Shown: positions 53,546 through 62,662, numbered from the stretch's first letter. The stretch is DNA of 64,000 bases from UBA3839 sp902776985 (GCA_902776985.1 CACYSD010000022.1:20558-84557); one strand, 5' to 3'. Made by a program: numbers and translations. The notes: generated by a model from the letters alone, not told the origin.

Positions 53546-54148
53546 ATGATCAACTACGTAAAAGGTATTATCGATGAACTCACTCCCGCTGAAGTGACAA
53601 TAGAATGTCACGGAGTCGGCTATCTGCTCAACATATCTCTCAATACCTACTCCGCTTTGCAAGGAAAGAGCGAGGCAAGACTCTATGTCTATGAGAACAT
53701 CCGCGAAGACGCATGGGTGCTGTTCGGCTTTGCCACTCAGCAGGAACGTCAGCTCTTCCTGCAACTGATTTCCGTCAGCGGCATAGGTGGAAATACCGCA
53801 CGGACTATTCTCTCAGCCTATTCACCTGCCGAACTCTGCGACATCATCATGCAGGGTAACGACAAGATGCTGAAGACCGTGAAGGGACTGGGTGCGAAGA
53901 CGGCACAGCGTATCATCGTGGAACTGCACGACAAGGTTACCACACTTGGCATCACTCCTACGGCTGCAATATCTGCCGAAGCCAACGAACCTGCACTCAA
54001 CAAGCAAGTTCACGACGATGCCATCGACGCTCTTCGAGCACTTGGCTATCCTCCTGCACCTGTCACCAAGGTTGTTCGTGCCATCCTCAAGGAAGAACCC
54101 GACGCCACAGTGGAACGTGTCATCAAAATGGCTTTCAAAATGCTTTAG
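53546..54148 (+). CDS. ruvA: Holliday junction branch migration protein RuvA
   Basis: 200 residues; N-terminal OB-fold (MINYVKGIIDELTPAEVTIE), central helix-hairpin-helix pairs (LISVSGIGGNTARTILS, VKGLGAKTAQRIIVEL) and a C-terminal RuvB-contact domain (DAIDALRALGYPPAPVTKVV). It binds four-way junctions with RuvB. serB follows after 21 nt. Confidence 0.96.
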   Translation: MINYVKGIIDELTPAEVTIECHGVGYLLNISLNTYSALQGKSEARLYVYENIREDAWVLFGFATQQERQLFLQLISVSGIGGNTARTILSAYSPAELCDIIMQGNDKMLKTVKGLGAKTAQRIIVELHDKVTTLGITPTAAISAEANEPALNKQVHDDAIDALRALGYPPAPVTKVVRAILKEEPDATVERVIKMAFKML

Positions 54149-54169
54149 TAACTTAAAAACTCAAATACT

Positions 54170-55393
54170 ATGGAACAGATACTTATTCGCATTACTGGTC
54201 AGGACCGTCCCGGGCTTACAGCCAGCATCATGGAAATTCTTGCACAACATGATGCGCAGATTCTCGATATTGGTCAGGCCGACATCCACTCAACCCTTTC
54301 CTTGGGTATTCTTATCCGCATTGACGACCGCCATTCGGGTCAGGTGATGAAGGAACTGCTGTTCAAGGCAAGCGAACTCGGAGTGAACATCGGTTTTGCG
54401 CCAGTCACAGACGAAGAGTACGAGGCATGGGTGAGCCGTCAAGGCAAGAACCGCTATATCCTCACTCTGCTCGGCCGCCATCTGTCGGCAGCACAAATCC
54501 AGGCAGCGACGAAGGTGATTGCAGAGCAAGGTCTGAACATCGACTCCATTCGTCGTCTGACCGGTCGCCAGTCCATGCTCAACCCAAAGAAGAATGTACG
54601 AGCTTGTATAGAATTCTCCGTCCGTGGCACCCCTCGCGACCGCAAATCCATGCAAGCCGAACTGATGCACCTGAGCAGCAACAGCGAGATGGACTTCTCG
54701 CTGCAGGAAGACAATATGTTCCGTCGTATGCGACGCCTCATCTGCTTCGATATGGACTCAACCCTGATTCAGACGGAGGTGATTGACGAACTCGCCATGC
54801 GTGCAGGAGTGGGCGACAAGGTCAAGGCAATTACCGAACGTGCCATGCGCGGTGAGATTGATTTCCGCGAGAGCTTCAAGGAGCGTGTTGCCTTGCTGAA
54901 AGGCCTCGACGAGAGCGTCATGCGAGAGATAGCAGAGAACCTGCCAATCACGGAGGGTGCTGACCGCTTGATGTACGTGCTGAAGAAGTATGGAATGAAG
55001 ATTGCGATTCTCTCCGGTGGATTCACCTATTTCGGAGAATTTCTGCAGAAGCGATGGGGCATTGATTTCGTCTATGCCAACGAACTGGAGATTGATGCCA
55101 ACGGCAAACTCACCGGCAACTACGTAGGTGAGATTGTTGATGGTAAGCGCAAGGCAGAACTGCTTCGCCTGATTGCCCAGGTGGAAAAGGTTGATATAGC
55201 ACAGACCATCGCCGTGGGTGACGGTGCCAACGACCTGCCCATGCTCTCTGAGGCAGGACTGGGTATTGCCTTCCATGCAAAACCGCGAGTCGTGGCTAAT
55301 GCCGAACAGAGCATCAACACCATCGGACTCGACGGAGTTCTATATTTCCTCGGATTCAAGGATTCCTATCTTAACGAAAAGGCACAGGGATAA
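54170..55393 (+). CDS. serB: phosphoserine phosphatase with tandem ACT domains
   Basis: 407 residues. Two ACT domains at about 1-75 and 95-175 (ITGQDRPGLTASIMEIL; LTLLGRHLSAAQI) probably sense serine or related amino acids. The HAD domain starts at about 193 with CFDMDSTLIQTEVIDELA (nucleophile Asp); SGGFTYF and GDGANDLPML complete the active site. It makes L-serine. The stop overlaps the MATE start (TAATG). Confidence 0.96.
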   Translation: MEQILIRITGQDRPGLTASIMEILAQHDAQILDIGQADIHSTLSLGILIRIDDRHSGQVMKELLFKASELGVNIGFAPVTDEEYEAWVSRQGKNRYILTLLGRHLSAAQIQAATKVIAEQGLNIDSIRRLTGRQSMLNPKKNVRACIEFSVRGTPRDRKSMQAELMHLSSNSEMDFSLQEDNMFRRMRRLICFDMDSTLIQTEVIDELAMRAGVGDKVKAITERAMRGEIDFRESFKERVALLKGLDESVMREIAENLPITEGADRLMYVLKKYGMKIAILSGGFTYFGEFLQKRWGIDFVYANELEIDANGKLTGNYVGEIVDGKRKAELLRLIAQVEKVDIAQTIAVGDGANDLPMLSEAGLGIAFHAKPRVVANAEQSINTIGLDGVLYFLGFKDSYLNEKAQG

Positions 55394-56733
55394 TGACAAG
55401 TTATCGCGAGCACGCCAAGGCTCTGACTCTGCTGGGAATACCGATTGTATTAGGACAACTGGGGTCCATAGCACAGTCGTTTGCCGACACCATCATGGTG
55501 GGACAATACGGCACCGATGAGTTATCGGCATCGGGATTTGTCAACAACGTATTCAACCTCGCGATTTTCTTCCTTCTTGGAGTTTCCTACAGCACAACAC
55601 CCGTTGTAGGACGATTCTTCGGGCAAGGCAGACTGGGTGCAGCCTATCGTTCCCTGCGTGAAAGCATCATAGTCAATCTCGTCATCTGCGGCGGAGTCAT
55701 GCTGCTGATGCTTGGGCTATTCTGCTCACTCGACTATCTGAACCAGCCCACACAACTGTTGCCGCTCATCCGCATATATTTTATAATATTATTGCTGTCG
55801 CTACCGTTCATGTCAGCATTCAACGCCATGAAACAGTTTTGCGACGGCGTGGGCGACACAAAATCACCCATGTGGATTCTGCTCATGGGCAATGCGCTCA
55901 ACATAGGAGGCAATGCACTGCTAATCTATGGCTGCACTCCTTTGTCCATCCCCTCCTTCGGACTTGCCGGCGCTGGCTATGCAACACTTATCTCAAGAAT
56001 AGCGATGATGGTTGCGATGGCTATAACCATTCGTGCCAGCCGCCATTACCACATTTACCATGCTGCACCATCCGAAGCTCTTACCAATAGAGGCATGCTT
56101 CACATTGCCCGCAAAGGAGTGCCCATAGGACTGCAACTGGCTATGGAGGCGTCTGCATTCAATATAGCAGCCATCATGATGGGATGGCTTGGTGCTACCG
56201 CACTTGCAGCACATCAGGTGATGGGAACCATTGCATCCCTCTGCTTTATGGTTTACTATGGCATCGGAGCTGCTGCAGCCATTCGCATCAGCCACTTCAG
56301 GGGAAAGGAAGATTGGGCGGAAGTCAAACGAACTGCCTACGCAGCCTACGCAATGACCTTGGCTGTTGGAGCTTTACTCACGGCTGCTATCTATATGTTG
56401 CGAATACCGCTTGCCTTCTGCTTCACAACCAGTGCTGAGGTTGTGGAAGTGGTAGCCATGCTTATGCTACCGTTCGTGTTCTACCAGTTCGGCGACTGCG
56501 CACAGATTGTATTCGCCAACTCCCTGAGAGCCATCGAACGAGTCAAGCCGCTGGTATGGGGAGCGATTGTCGCATACTGGGTCATTTCGCTTCCACTCAG
56601 CTATCTCCTTGCCTTTACGCTTGACGTCAAGGCAGCAGGAATATGGTGGGGATTCCCCTTCGGACTCTCTTTCGCGGGACTGGTCTTTTTCCTGCAATTC
56701 AGAAAAGCCACCACCCATATTGCTGATAATTGA
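55393..56733 (+). CDS. MATE-family efflux transporter
   Basis: 446 residues, about 12 membrane helices. MATE features include LGQLGSIAQSFADTIMVGQYGTDELSASG near the start, FNAMKQFCDGVGDTKSPM, ALAAHQVMGTIASLCFMVYYGIGAAAAIRIS, and a repeated half structure. It probably exports cationic compounds with Na+ or H+. It is translationally coupled to serB. Confidence 0.93.
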   Translation: MTSYREHAKALTLLGIPIVLGQLGSIAQSFADTIMVGQYGTDELSASGFVNNVFNLAIFFLLGVSYSTTPVVGRFFGQGRLGAAYRSLRESIIVNLVICGGVMLLMLGLFCSLDYLNQPTQLLPLIRIYFIILLLSLPFMSAFNAMKQFCDGVGDTKSPMWILLMGNALNIGGNALLIYGCTPLSIPSFGLAGAGYATLISRIAMMVAMAITIRASRHYHIYHAAPSEALTNRGMLHIARKGVPIGLQLAMEASAFNIAAIMMGWLGATALAAHQVMGTIASLCFMVYYGIGAAAAIRISHFRGKEDWAEVKRTAYAAYAMTLAVGALLTAAIYMLRIPLAFCFTTSAEVVEVVAMLMLPFVFYQFGDCAQIVFANSLRAIERVKPLVWGAIVAYWVISLPLSYLLAFTLDVKAAGIWWGFPFGLSFAGLVFFLQFRKATTHIADN

Positions 56734-56744
56734 AAAAAATAATA

Positions 56745-56752
56745 TATCTTTG
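56745..56752 (+). promoter_or_regulatory. -7 box of the nucleotidyltransferase-aminotransferase gene
   Basis: TATCTTTG, 80 nt before the ATG at 56832. The leader contains AACACTTCACACTTCACAAA, which recurs before rhaM at 59794-59813. Confidence 0.55.
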
Positions 56753-56831
56753 TAACTGATATAAAAATTCCTCATTCTGATTTGTCTGGTACAATCACTT
56801 AACAACCAACACTTCACACTTCACAAATAAT

Positions 56832-58652
56832 ATGCAAGCAATTATTCTGGCAGCAGGAATGGGTAAGCGACTTGGTGAATACACCAAGAACAATACCAAA
56901 TGCATGGTTCCTGTCAATGGGACTCCACTCATTGACAGAATGATGCGTCAACTCTCTACATTACAGCTTAAGAGAGTGGTGATTGTTATAGGCTACCAAG
57001 GTCAAAAACTAAAGGAACATCTCGGTTCCGAGCAATATGGGCTGCAGATAGAATATGTTGAAAACCCTATTTTCGACAAGACCAACAACATCTATTCTCT
57101 CGCACTCGCAAAGCCTCAACTGCAGGAAGACGATACACTTCTCATTGAGAGCGACCTAATTTGCGAGGACGGCATACTGCAACAGCTGGTTGACAACCCC
57201 TACCCCAACCTCGCACTTGTGGCTAAGTATGAGAGCTGGATGGACGGAACCATGGTACGTATCGACAACGACAACAATATAGTCAATTTCATCACCAAAG
57301 CAGCTTTCCGTTTCGACGAGACTGACGTTTACTACAAGACACTGAACATATATAAGTTCAGCCGTGAGTTTCTGAAGCACAAGTATGTTCCCTTCCTCGA
57401 CGCATACACCAAGGCTGTGGGCAACAACGAGTACTACGAGAATGTGCTTCGTGTCATCTCGTTCCTCAACAGCCAGGAACTCAAGGCACTGCCTATAGGC
57501 AACAAACGATGGTACGAGATTGACGACAAGCAGGATCTTGACATTGCAGAAGCACTCTTTGCTGAGGACAAAGACGTAATCAACAAGTATTACGGACGCT
57601 TCGGCGGATTCTGGCGTTTCCCACAGATGCTGGACTTCTGCTATCTGGTCAATCCGTTCTTCAATTCCTCCCGCATCATCGACGAGATGGAGGCATATTT
57701 CCGCACACTCATCTCCAGCTATCCCTCTGGCATGAAGATCAATTCTCTGATTGCCAGCAAATGCTGGGGAATACGCGAAGAGCATATTATTCCGGGCAAT
57801 GGTGCCGCCGAACTTATCAAGGCACTCATGGAGTTCCTGCCAGGCACATTAGGCATCACACGACCGATGTTCGAGGAATATCCCAACCGTCGCGACAAGT
57901 CCTCGCTCGTCACCTTCATCCCTTCCAACCCTGACTTCCGATACACCGCTCAGGACCTCATGGATTTCTTCGGGAAGAACCATGCCGACAACCTCATGCT
58001 CATCAATCCAGACAACCCTTCAGGCAACTTCATCCCTGTGGACGATGTGCTGAAATTGGCTGCATGGTGCCAGCAACAAGGCACACGACTGATTGTGGAT
58101 GAGAGTTTCGTGGATTTCAGCATAGGCTATGAGCAGAATTCACTTCTGAGAGACGACATTCTCGAAGCCTATCCGCAGATGGTGGTTCTGAAAAGCATCT
58201 CCAAGAGCTACGGAGTGCCGGGCATACGTCTCGGAATCCTCTGCAGTGCCGACACCGAAATCATCGCAAAAATGAAACAGATGGTGAGCATCTGGAACAT
58301 CAACTCCTTTGCGGAGTACTTCATGCAGATCTACACCAAATACGAGAAGGACTACCACCGTGCCTGCGAACAGTTCATTGCCGAACGCGAAGACTTCGAA
58401 CGCAAGTTACGCACAATCCCCTTCCTGCGCGTCATGCCTTCACAGGCAAACTACTTCCTCTGCGAAGTCCTGCCTCCGTTCACAGCGCGCGAACTCGTTG
58501 TAAGGATGCTGCAGCAGCACAATATCCTCCTTCGCGACTGCTCCGAAAAGCAAGGTCTCGACGGTAAACAATACATGCGCATCTCCGTTCGCAGCCACGA
58601 GGACAATGCACAACTCATTTCAGCAATGACCCACCCTCAACCCCTCCCGTAA
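56832..58652 (+). CDS. fusion of LicC-like nucleotidyltransferase and HisC-like aminotransferase
   Basis: 606 residues. About 1-245 is an NTP transferase: IILAAGMGKRLGEYT, KCMVPVNGTPLIDRM, and ESDLICEDG for the metal. About 250-606 is a fold-type I PLP enzyme of the HisC/CobD type: PGNGAAELIKAL, NPDNPSGNFI, VDESFVDFS, and the PLP lysine in SKSYGVPGIRLG (about 458). A double role, transaminating or decarboxylating a small phosphorylated amine and activating it with CTP, is an inference; a comparable fusion is known in bacterial phosphonate synthesis (PntC). The last residues THPQPLP come from a palindromic element. Confidence 0.85.
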   Translation: MQAIILAAGMGKRLGEYTKNNTKCMVPVNGTPLIDRMMRQLSTLQLKRVVIVIGYQGQKLKEHLGSEQYGLQIEYVENPIFDKTNNIYSLALAKPQLQEDDTLLIESDLICEDGILQQLVDNPYPNLALVAKYESWMDGTMVRIDNDNNIVNFITKAAFRFDETDVYYKTLNIYKFSREFLKHKYVPFLDAYTKAVGNNEYYENVLRVISFLNSQELKALPIGNKRWYEIDDKQDLDIAEALFAEDKDVINKYYGRFGGFWRFPQMLDFCYLVNPFFNSSRIIDEMEAYFRTLISSYPSGMKINSLIASKCWGIREEHIIPGNGAAELIKALMEFLPGTLGITRPMFEEYPNRRDKSSLVTFIPSNPDFRYTAQDLMDFFGKNHADNLMLINPDNPSGNFIPVDDVLKLAAWCQQQGTRLIVDESFVDFSIGYEQNSLLRDDILEAYPQMVVLKSISKSYGVPGIRLGILCSADTEIIAKMKQMVSIWNINSFAEYFMQIYTKYEKDYHRACEQFIAEREDFERKLRTIPFLRVMPSQANYFLCEVLPPFTARELVVRMLQQHNILLRDCSEKQGLDGKQYMRISVRSHEDNAQLISAMTHPQPLP

Positions 58653-58674
58653 TGGAGATGAGTTAGAGGGGGCT
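58629..58674. repeat. palindromic element forming the 3' end of the fusion gene
   Basis: ACCCACCCTCAACCCCTCCC then GTAATGGAGATGAGTTAGAGGGGGC. The TAA stop of the upstream gene is within it. This is the same class as the elements at 51640 and 58724. Confidence 0.75.
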
Positions 58675-58723
58675 TCATAATTTGTAATTTATAATCTAAA
58701 AAATTCATAAACCTCTTGATGTC

Positions 58724-58763
58724 CGAACTCTCCCTCTATCGGAGGGGGATGGGTTGAGGCTCT
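58724..58763. repeat. palindromic C/G-rich element before the opine dehydrogenase-like gene
   Basis: GAACTCTCCCTCTATCGGAG then GGGGATGGGTTGAGGCTC: CTCCCTC/GGAGGGGG inverted repeat, 7 nt before the next ATG. Together with 58629-58674 the pair brackets an AT-rich spacer. Confidence 0.75.
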
Positions 58764-58770
58764 TATTATA

Positions 58771-59766
58771 ATGAATATCTGTATTTGCGGAGGCGGTAGC
58801 CTGGGACATGTGTGTGCCGGAGTATTGGCATCACAGACGGATGTACGGTTAAACATTCTGACCGGACATCCTGACTCGTGGGGCAATGCCGTCACTGTCA
58901 CGGATTTGAATAGCAAGGAGTATGTCGGTCACATCAACCGCATATCCAGCGATGCCAGGGAGGTTGCCGTAGCACAGGACATCATCCTGCTCTGCCTGCC
59001 AGGATTCCTGATTGAAAAGACACTCCGTGACATTCAACCCTATATTGGCAACGCCATTGTAGGCAGCGTCGTTTCCAGCACAGGATTCTTCTTCTTTGCC
59101 CACGTCATACTCGGCACTGATGCACGTCTGTTCGGATTCCAGCGGGTTCCGTTCATAGCGAGAGTGGCTGAATACGGACATAGCGCACGACTGCTGGGTT
59201 ATAAATCAAGTCTTGCAGTCGCAGTAGAAAATGTGGACAATGCAGAATCATTTGCAGAAACATTGTCAGAGCTATTCCACACACCAACCACCCTGCTCCA
59301 TTCTTTCTACGAGGCTGCACTTACGAACTCCAACCCCATCCTCCATACAGGACGCCTCTACACCATGTTCTGCGGGAGGGAGAATGAAGTCTTCGACCAC
59401 AACATCCTCTTCTACGAAGAATGGACCGACGAAGCCTCAACCCTGCTCATAGCCATGGACAAGGAATTCTTCCATCTGCTCGACAAACTAAATATCCACA
59501 GCATCCCTACTCTGCTTGACTACTACGAAAGCACCGATGCCGCTTCGCTTACCCGCAAGATAAGGTCAATCACTGCCTTCAAGGGCATTACATCGCCTAT
59601 GAAGCAGACCGCAGACGGATGGACAATAGACTTCACCAGCCGATACTTCACCGAAGATTTCCCCTACGGACTCCATCACATATACAAACTCGCCAAAGAG
59701 CATAACATCCCCTGCCCCAACATAGAAAAGGTGTATAGATGGGGAAGTAAGTTTTTGAGTTCTTAA
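58771..59766 (+). CDS. NAD(P)-dependent opine dehydrogenase-like protein
   Basis: 331 residues. The Rossmann motif CICGGGSLGHVCAGVLAS opens the protein; GSVVSSTGFFFFAHVILG and the C-terminal helical domain (EAALTNSNPILHTGRLYTMF) with the catalytic His match the octopine/nopaline dehydrogenase family. Members condense an amino acid with a 2-oxo acid by reductive amination. It follows the nucleotidyltransferase-aminotransferase gene, so both may work on one amino-acid-derived metabolite. Substrates are unknown. Confidence 0.85.
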   Translation: MNICICGGGSLGHVCAGVLASQTDVRLNILTGHPDSWGNAVTVTDLNSKEYVGHINRISSDAREVAVAQDIILLCLPGFLIEKTLRDIQPYIGNAIVGSVVSSTGFFFFAHVILGTDARLFGFQRVPFIARVAEYGHSARLLGYKSSLAVAVENVDNAESFAETLSELFHTPTTLLHSFYEAALTNSNPILHTGRLYTMFCGRENEVFDHNILFYEEWTDEASTLLIAMDKEFFHLLDKLNIHSIPTLLDYYESTDAASLTRKIRSITAFKGITSPMKQTADGWTIDFTSRYFTEDFPYGLHHIYKLAKEHNIPCPNIEKVYRWGSKFLSS

Positions 59767-59814
59767 GTTTTTAAGTTCTATCACTTCACAACAAACACTT
59801 CACACTTCACAAAG

Positions 59815-60129
59815 ATGAAAAGATTTGCATTTAAGATGTTCCTCAAGCCAGGATTTGAGGAAGAATACGAAAGGCGTCACGCTGCACTGTGGCCCGAACT
59901 TAAGAAACAGATTAAGGAAGCAGGTGTGGGCAACTACAGCATCTACTGGGACCGCGACACCAACATCCTCTTCGGCTATCAGGAGATTGAAGGCGAACAA
60001 AGCAGTCAGGACATGGGAGCTGACGAAATCACCAAACGCTGGTGGGCATATATGGCAGACATCATGGAGACCAATCCCGACAACTCACCCGTCACCATGC
60101 CCCTCCGCGAAGTATTCCATCTGGATTAA
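59815..60129 (+). CDS. rhaM: L-rhamnose mutarotase
   Basis: 104 residues, standard length. RFAFKMFLKPGFEEEYERRH, NYSIYWDRDTNILFGYQEI, WWAYMADIMETNPDNSPV and the C-terminal LREVFHLD are family hallmarks (active-site Tyr and His). It interconverts anomers of L-rhamnose. No other rhamnose gene is in the window. It is preceded by AAGTTCTT repeats and the CACTTCACACTTCAC leader. Confidence 0.95.
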   Translation: MKRFAFKMFLKPGFEEEYERRHAALWPELKKQIKEAGVGNYSIYWDRDTNILFGYQEIEGEQSSQDMGADEITKRWWAYMADIMETNPDNSPVTMPLREVFHLD

Positions 60130-60135
60130 CATTTA

Positions 60136-60153
60136 CCCCCCCCCAAAAAAAAA
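60136..60153. repeat. C9-A9 homopolymer tract
   Basis: Nine C then nine A between the convergent rhaM and TraX-like genes. It is non-coding and could be length-variable or an assembly-sensitive spot. Confidence 0.8.
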
Positions 60154-60170
60154 TACTAAGGGATGTAAAG

Positions 60171-60917
60171 TCAGAGCAGGCGGGCAAGCAGACCTATCAG
60201 TGCCATGTGGGCAGGATAGTAGTAATAGAAGAACTTACCTAACCATCGACAGCGACCTCGCTGACCGTTATACATAGCCAGCACAGGTACTGCCAGCCAG
60301 CAGGCCATGTGAACCATGCCGTAAGTCGGACTGTGGAAGATAAAGAAGGCGACGGCATAGAGCGAAATAATCAGCATAAGCCAAAGCATCTGCTTGTGGA
60401 AATTGCCCCGACTCCGCCCCACCATGAGTATCGCCAATGGAGCCGCACAACTCCAGTCGGACGTGCAGGTAAGGAGGCAAGCCAGCAGGGTGACAGCTAC
60501 CTTTTGCCAACGAGCCAACTGCTCCATATCCCAGACCTTAAGCAGTATGAGCCCCCACAGAAGCGGCCAGGCAATGCTTGTAGCATTGAAGAGGAGGTTG
60601 TCTATCGGGTTGAATCCCGACATATTGAAGTAGCAGAAAGCGAAATGACTCACCACTGCCAGCATCAGCAGGCGGAGCAGGTAGCGGCGAAAGTTGTGCG
60701 TATAGTGATAGCCCTCTGCCACGAAGAATATCATCATCGGAGCCGTCAGCCTTCCTATACAGTGAAGGGCGATTTGCACAGGTGTTTCTGCCTGCTCATA
60801 GGTCTCGATACCCACCCATGCCAGATGGTCAATTGTCATGGCAACGATAGCAATGACTTTCAGTGCGTTTCCGCTCAGTGCTCTCCCTATCATTAGTCCA
60901 GTGGTTTTTAAATTCAT
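60171..60917 (-). CDS. TraX-family membrane protein
   Basis: 248 residues with about seven or eight membrane segments. The family start (GNALKVIAIVAMTIDHLAWVG), FFVAEGYHYTHNFRRYLLRL and the end KFFYYYYPAHMALIGLL are typical of TraX, related to the F-pilin N-acetylase. Chromosomal members outside plasmids have unknown acyl-acceptor substrates. It has a promoter box at 60991-60998. Confidence 0.9.
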   Translation of the reverse strand: MNLKTTGLMIGRALSGNALKVIAIVAMTIDHLAWVGIETYEQAETPVQIALHCIGRLTAPMMIFFVAEGYHYTHNFRRYLLRLLMLAVVSHFAFCYFNMSGFNPIDNLLFNATSIAWPLLWGLILLKVWDMEQLARWQKVAVTLLACLLTCTSDWSCAAPLAILMVGRSRGNFHKQMLWLMLIISLYAVAFFIFHSPTYGMVHMACWLAVPVLAMYNGQRGRCRWLGKFFYYYYPAHMALIGLLARLL

Positions 60918-60990
60918 TGAATAACGTCGCTACTCGGAACAGTCCAAACAAGTTTGGTATCTCCTCTCACTGCTCCGTGATTTCCTGCTG

Positions 60991-60998
60991 CAAATATA
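60991..60998 (-). promoter_or_regulatory. -7 box of the TraX-family gene
   Basis: TATATTTG followed by CA on the minus strand, 74 nt before the start codon, directly downstream of the yaaA terminator. Confidence 0.5.
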
Positions 60999-61001
60999 CA
61001 A

Positions 61002-61036
61002 AAAATCCCCCATATCATTCCAATACGGGGGATTTT
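61002..61036 (-). terminator. intrinsic terminator of yaaA
   Basis: AAAATCCCCC and GGGGGATTTT pair around a 15-nt loop; on the minus strand a T run follows. It lies 17 nt beyond the yaaA stop. Confidence 0.88.
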
Positions 61037-61053
61037 GTGATTTATTAGGAGAA

Positions 61054-61833
61054 TCATTTCCCATCGAAGCTGTCCTTAATAAAATGCGGGAAATCAGGCT
61101 CACCAAGAGTTGGATCGTAAACAAAACCTTCATAGCTGAAAGCACAGAGAGCTTCGGGCTTGTCAATTCGGTTCTCGATGATAAACCGAGTCATGGCTCC
61201 TCTACATGTCTTTGCCCATACCGCCTGAATCTTCAGTTTGCTACCCTTGCGAATATAGAATAAAGGCTGGATAATGCGGACTTCCCGACGGACACGCTGC
61301 CAGTCGAAGAGGTGCTGGTATTCCTCGGTAGCAAGGTGAATCAGGATGCCGCCATCCGCTTTCACGGCATCAATCAGAACATCTGTCAGGCGACTCTTCC
61401 AGAAACCGAACATATTTTGTCCCGCTCCGCTTGGCAGTTCTACATGCCCCTCCATCCGATAAGGAAATATGCCATCCAAAGGACGAAGCAGACCGTAGAG
61501 GAAAGAAGTTATCCAGAGTTTCCTTTGGGAATAATTGAGATCATCCACGTTTAAGGTCTCAGCCTTCAGGTGTTTGTAAGCCTGACCATGATAGGCAAGG
61601 ATGGCTGGAAACTTTGGCTTTTCATCGAAAAACTGCATGAACCTGAGTCTGTTCTGTACGGCAATCTGCTGACTACAGCCCAGTATTTCGGCTATCGTCT
61701 CTGCTGAATACTGTGCCATGTCACTGGCAAAAGCATCTGCCTCATTCAGGAAACGAGGTGTTGACAGGCTAATGTCGGGAACAGACTTCAGCTTGTCGTG
61801 CATTATTTTTGCGGAAGCGAGTATTATCTGCAT
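61054..61833 (-). CDS. yaaA: peroxide stress protein YaaA (DUF328)
   Basis: 259 residues. MQIILASAKIM, AILAYHGQAYKHL, RKLWITSFLYGLLRPLDGIFPYRMEG, FWKSRLTDVL, CRGAMTRFIIENRI and FSYEGFVYDP are characteristic. YaaA limits iron-driven oxidative damage to DNA in E. coli. A -7 box TATCTTTG on the minus strand at 61939-61946 gives a ~100-nt leader. Confidence 0.95.
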   Translation of the reverse strand: MQIILASAKIMHDKLKSVPDISLSTPRFLNEADAFASDMAQYSAETIAEILGCSQQIAVQNRLRFMQFFDEKPKFPAILAYHGQAYKHLKAETLNVDDLNYSQRKLWITSFLYGLLRPLDGIFPYRMEGHVELPSGAGQNMFGFWKSRLTDVLIDAVKADGGILIHLATEEYQHLFDWQRVRREVRIIQPLFYIRKGSKLKIQAVWAKTCRGAMTRFIIENRIDKPEALCAFSYEGFVYDPTLGEPDFPHFIKDSFDGK

Positions 61834-61938
61834 ATTTCGTTATCTCTTCTTAAGCTTCAGTTTCTGAGTCAATAATAAAGCTTCAAACCGATATGTCTTT
61901 CGGCAAAAGCGGATGGGTTTATAAACTAAATCTAATGG

Positions 61939-61946
61939 CAAAGATA
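61939..61946 (-). promoter_or_regulatory. -7 box of yaaA
   Basis: TATCTTTG followed by CC on the minus strand, about 105 nt before the yaaA ATG. Confidence 0.5.
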
Positions 61947-62041
61947 GTGATAATCAAGGAATTTTCGCAAAATTTTGATAAAATAGGCTGAATGTGGGAA
62001 GAAAAATACAATTAAACTTTTTTTCTTCTCACGATTTACAC

Positions 62042-62049
62042 TATTTTTG
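62042..62049 (+). promoter_or_regulatory. -7 box of the exported flavin-reductase-fold gene
   Basis: TATTTTTG followed by CA, 22 nt before the ATG at 62072. Confidence 0.6.
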
Positions 62050-62071
62050 CATCGTAAAATAATGATAGTTT

Positions 62072-62662
62072 ATGAAGAAAAGTAGTATTATTACAACCTT
62101 ATTGGCAATATTCATGATGGTTGTGCCAAGCCAGATGTCCGCTCAGGAAGAGAACGGATTTCAGAAATTCAATGTAATTGAAGACTTCACTGATAATGGT
62201 TTTCAATGGTTCCGTGAAGCTCAGTTACTGTGCGCAGGAGACAAGGAAAAAAGCAATGCCATGACCATCGGATGGGGTGGCATCGGAACGCTCTGGGGAC
62301 GCCCTGCCATGACCGTATATGTAGCAGAAAAACGCTACACCAAAGAATTCATTGACAAGGCAGAATACTTTACAGTAATGGCTTTTGACAAGAATGACAA
62401 TAATGTGCTGAACTATATGGGAACGAAGAGCGGACGCGATGGTAACAAGGCTGAAGCATTGGGACTTCACACCGCCTATACAGCCAATGGTACGCCATAT
62501 TATACTGAGGCAACGATGGTGATTGAGTGCAGAATCATGTATGTCGCACCATTTGATCCTCAGAATTTCAAGAGCGACGTTCCAAAGAAAATGTATGGTA
62601 ATTTCCCTGCTGGTGTACACTCCATGTATATCGGTGAGGTGGTTAATGCCTGGAAGAAATAA
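62072..62662 (+). CDS. exported flavin reductase-like (split-barrel) protein
   Basis: 196 residues. Signal peptide to about 24 (VVPSQMSAQ), then a flavin-reductase-type split barrel: GDKEKSNAMTIGWGGIGTLWGRPAMTVYV, KRYTKEFIDKAEYFTVMAF and IECRIMYVAPFDPQNF. Cytosolic homologs bind FMN. Export is unusual and suggests a periplasmic flavin or heme-related role. tcdA follows after 35 nt. Confidence 0.85.
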   Translation: MKKSSIITTLLAIFMMVVPSQMSAQEENGFQKFNVIEDFTDNGFQWFREAQLLCAGDKEKSNAMTIGWGGIGTLWGRPAMTVYVAEKRYTKEFIDKAEYFTVMAFDKNDNNVLNYMGTKSGRDGNKAEALGLHTAYTANGTPYYTEATMVIECRIMYVAPFDPQNFKSDVPKKMYGNFPAGVHSMYIGEVVNAWKK

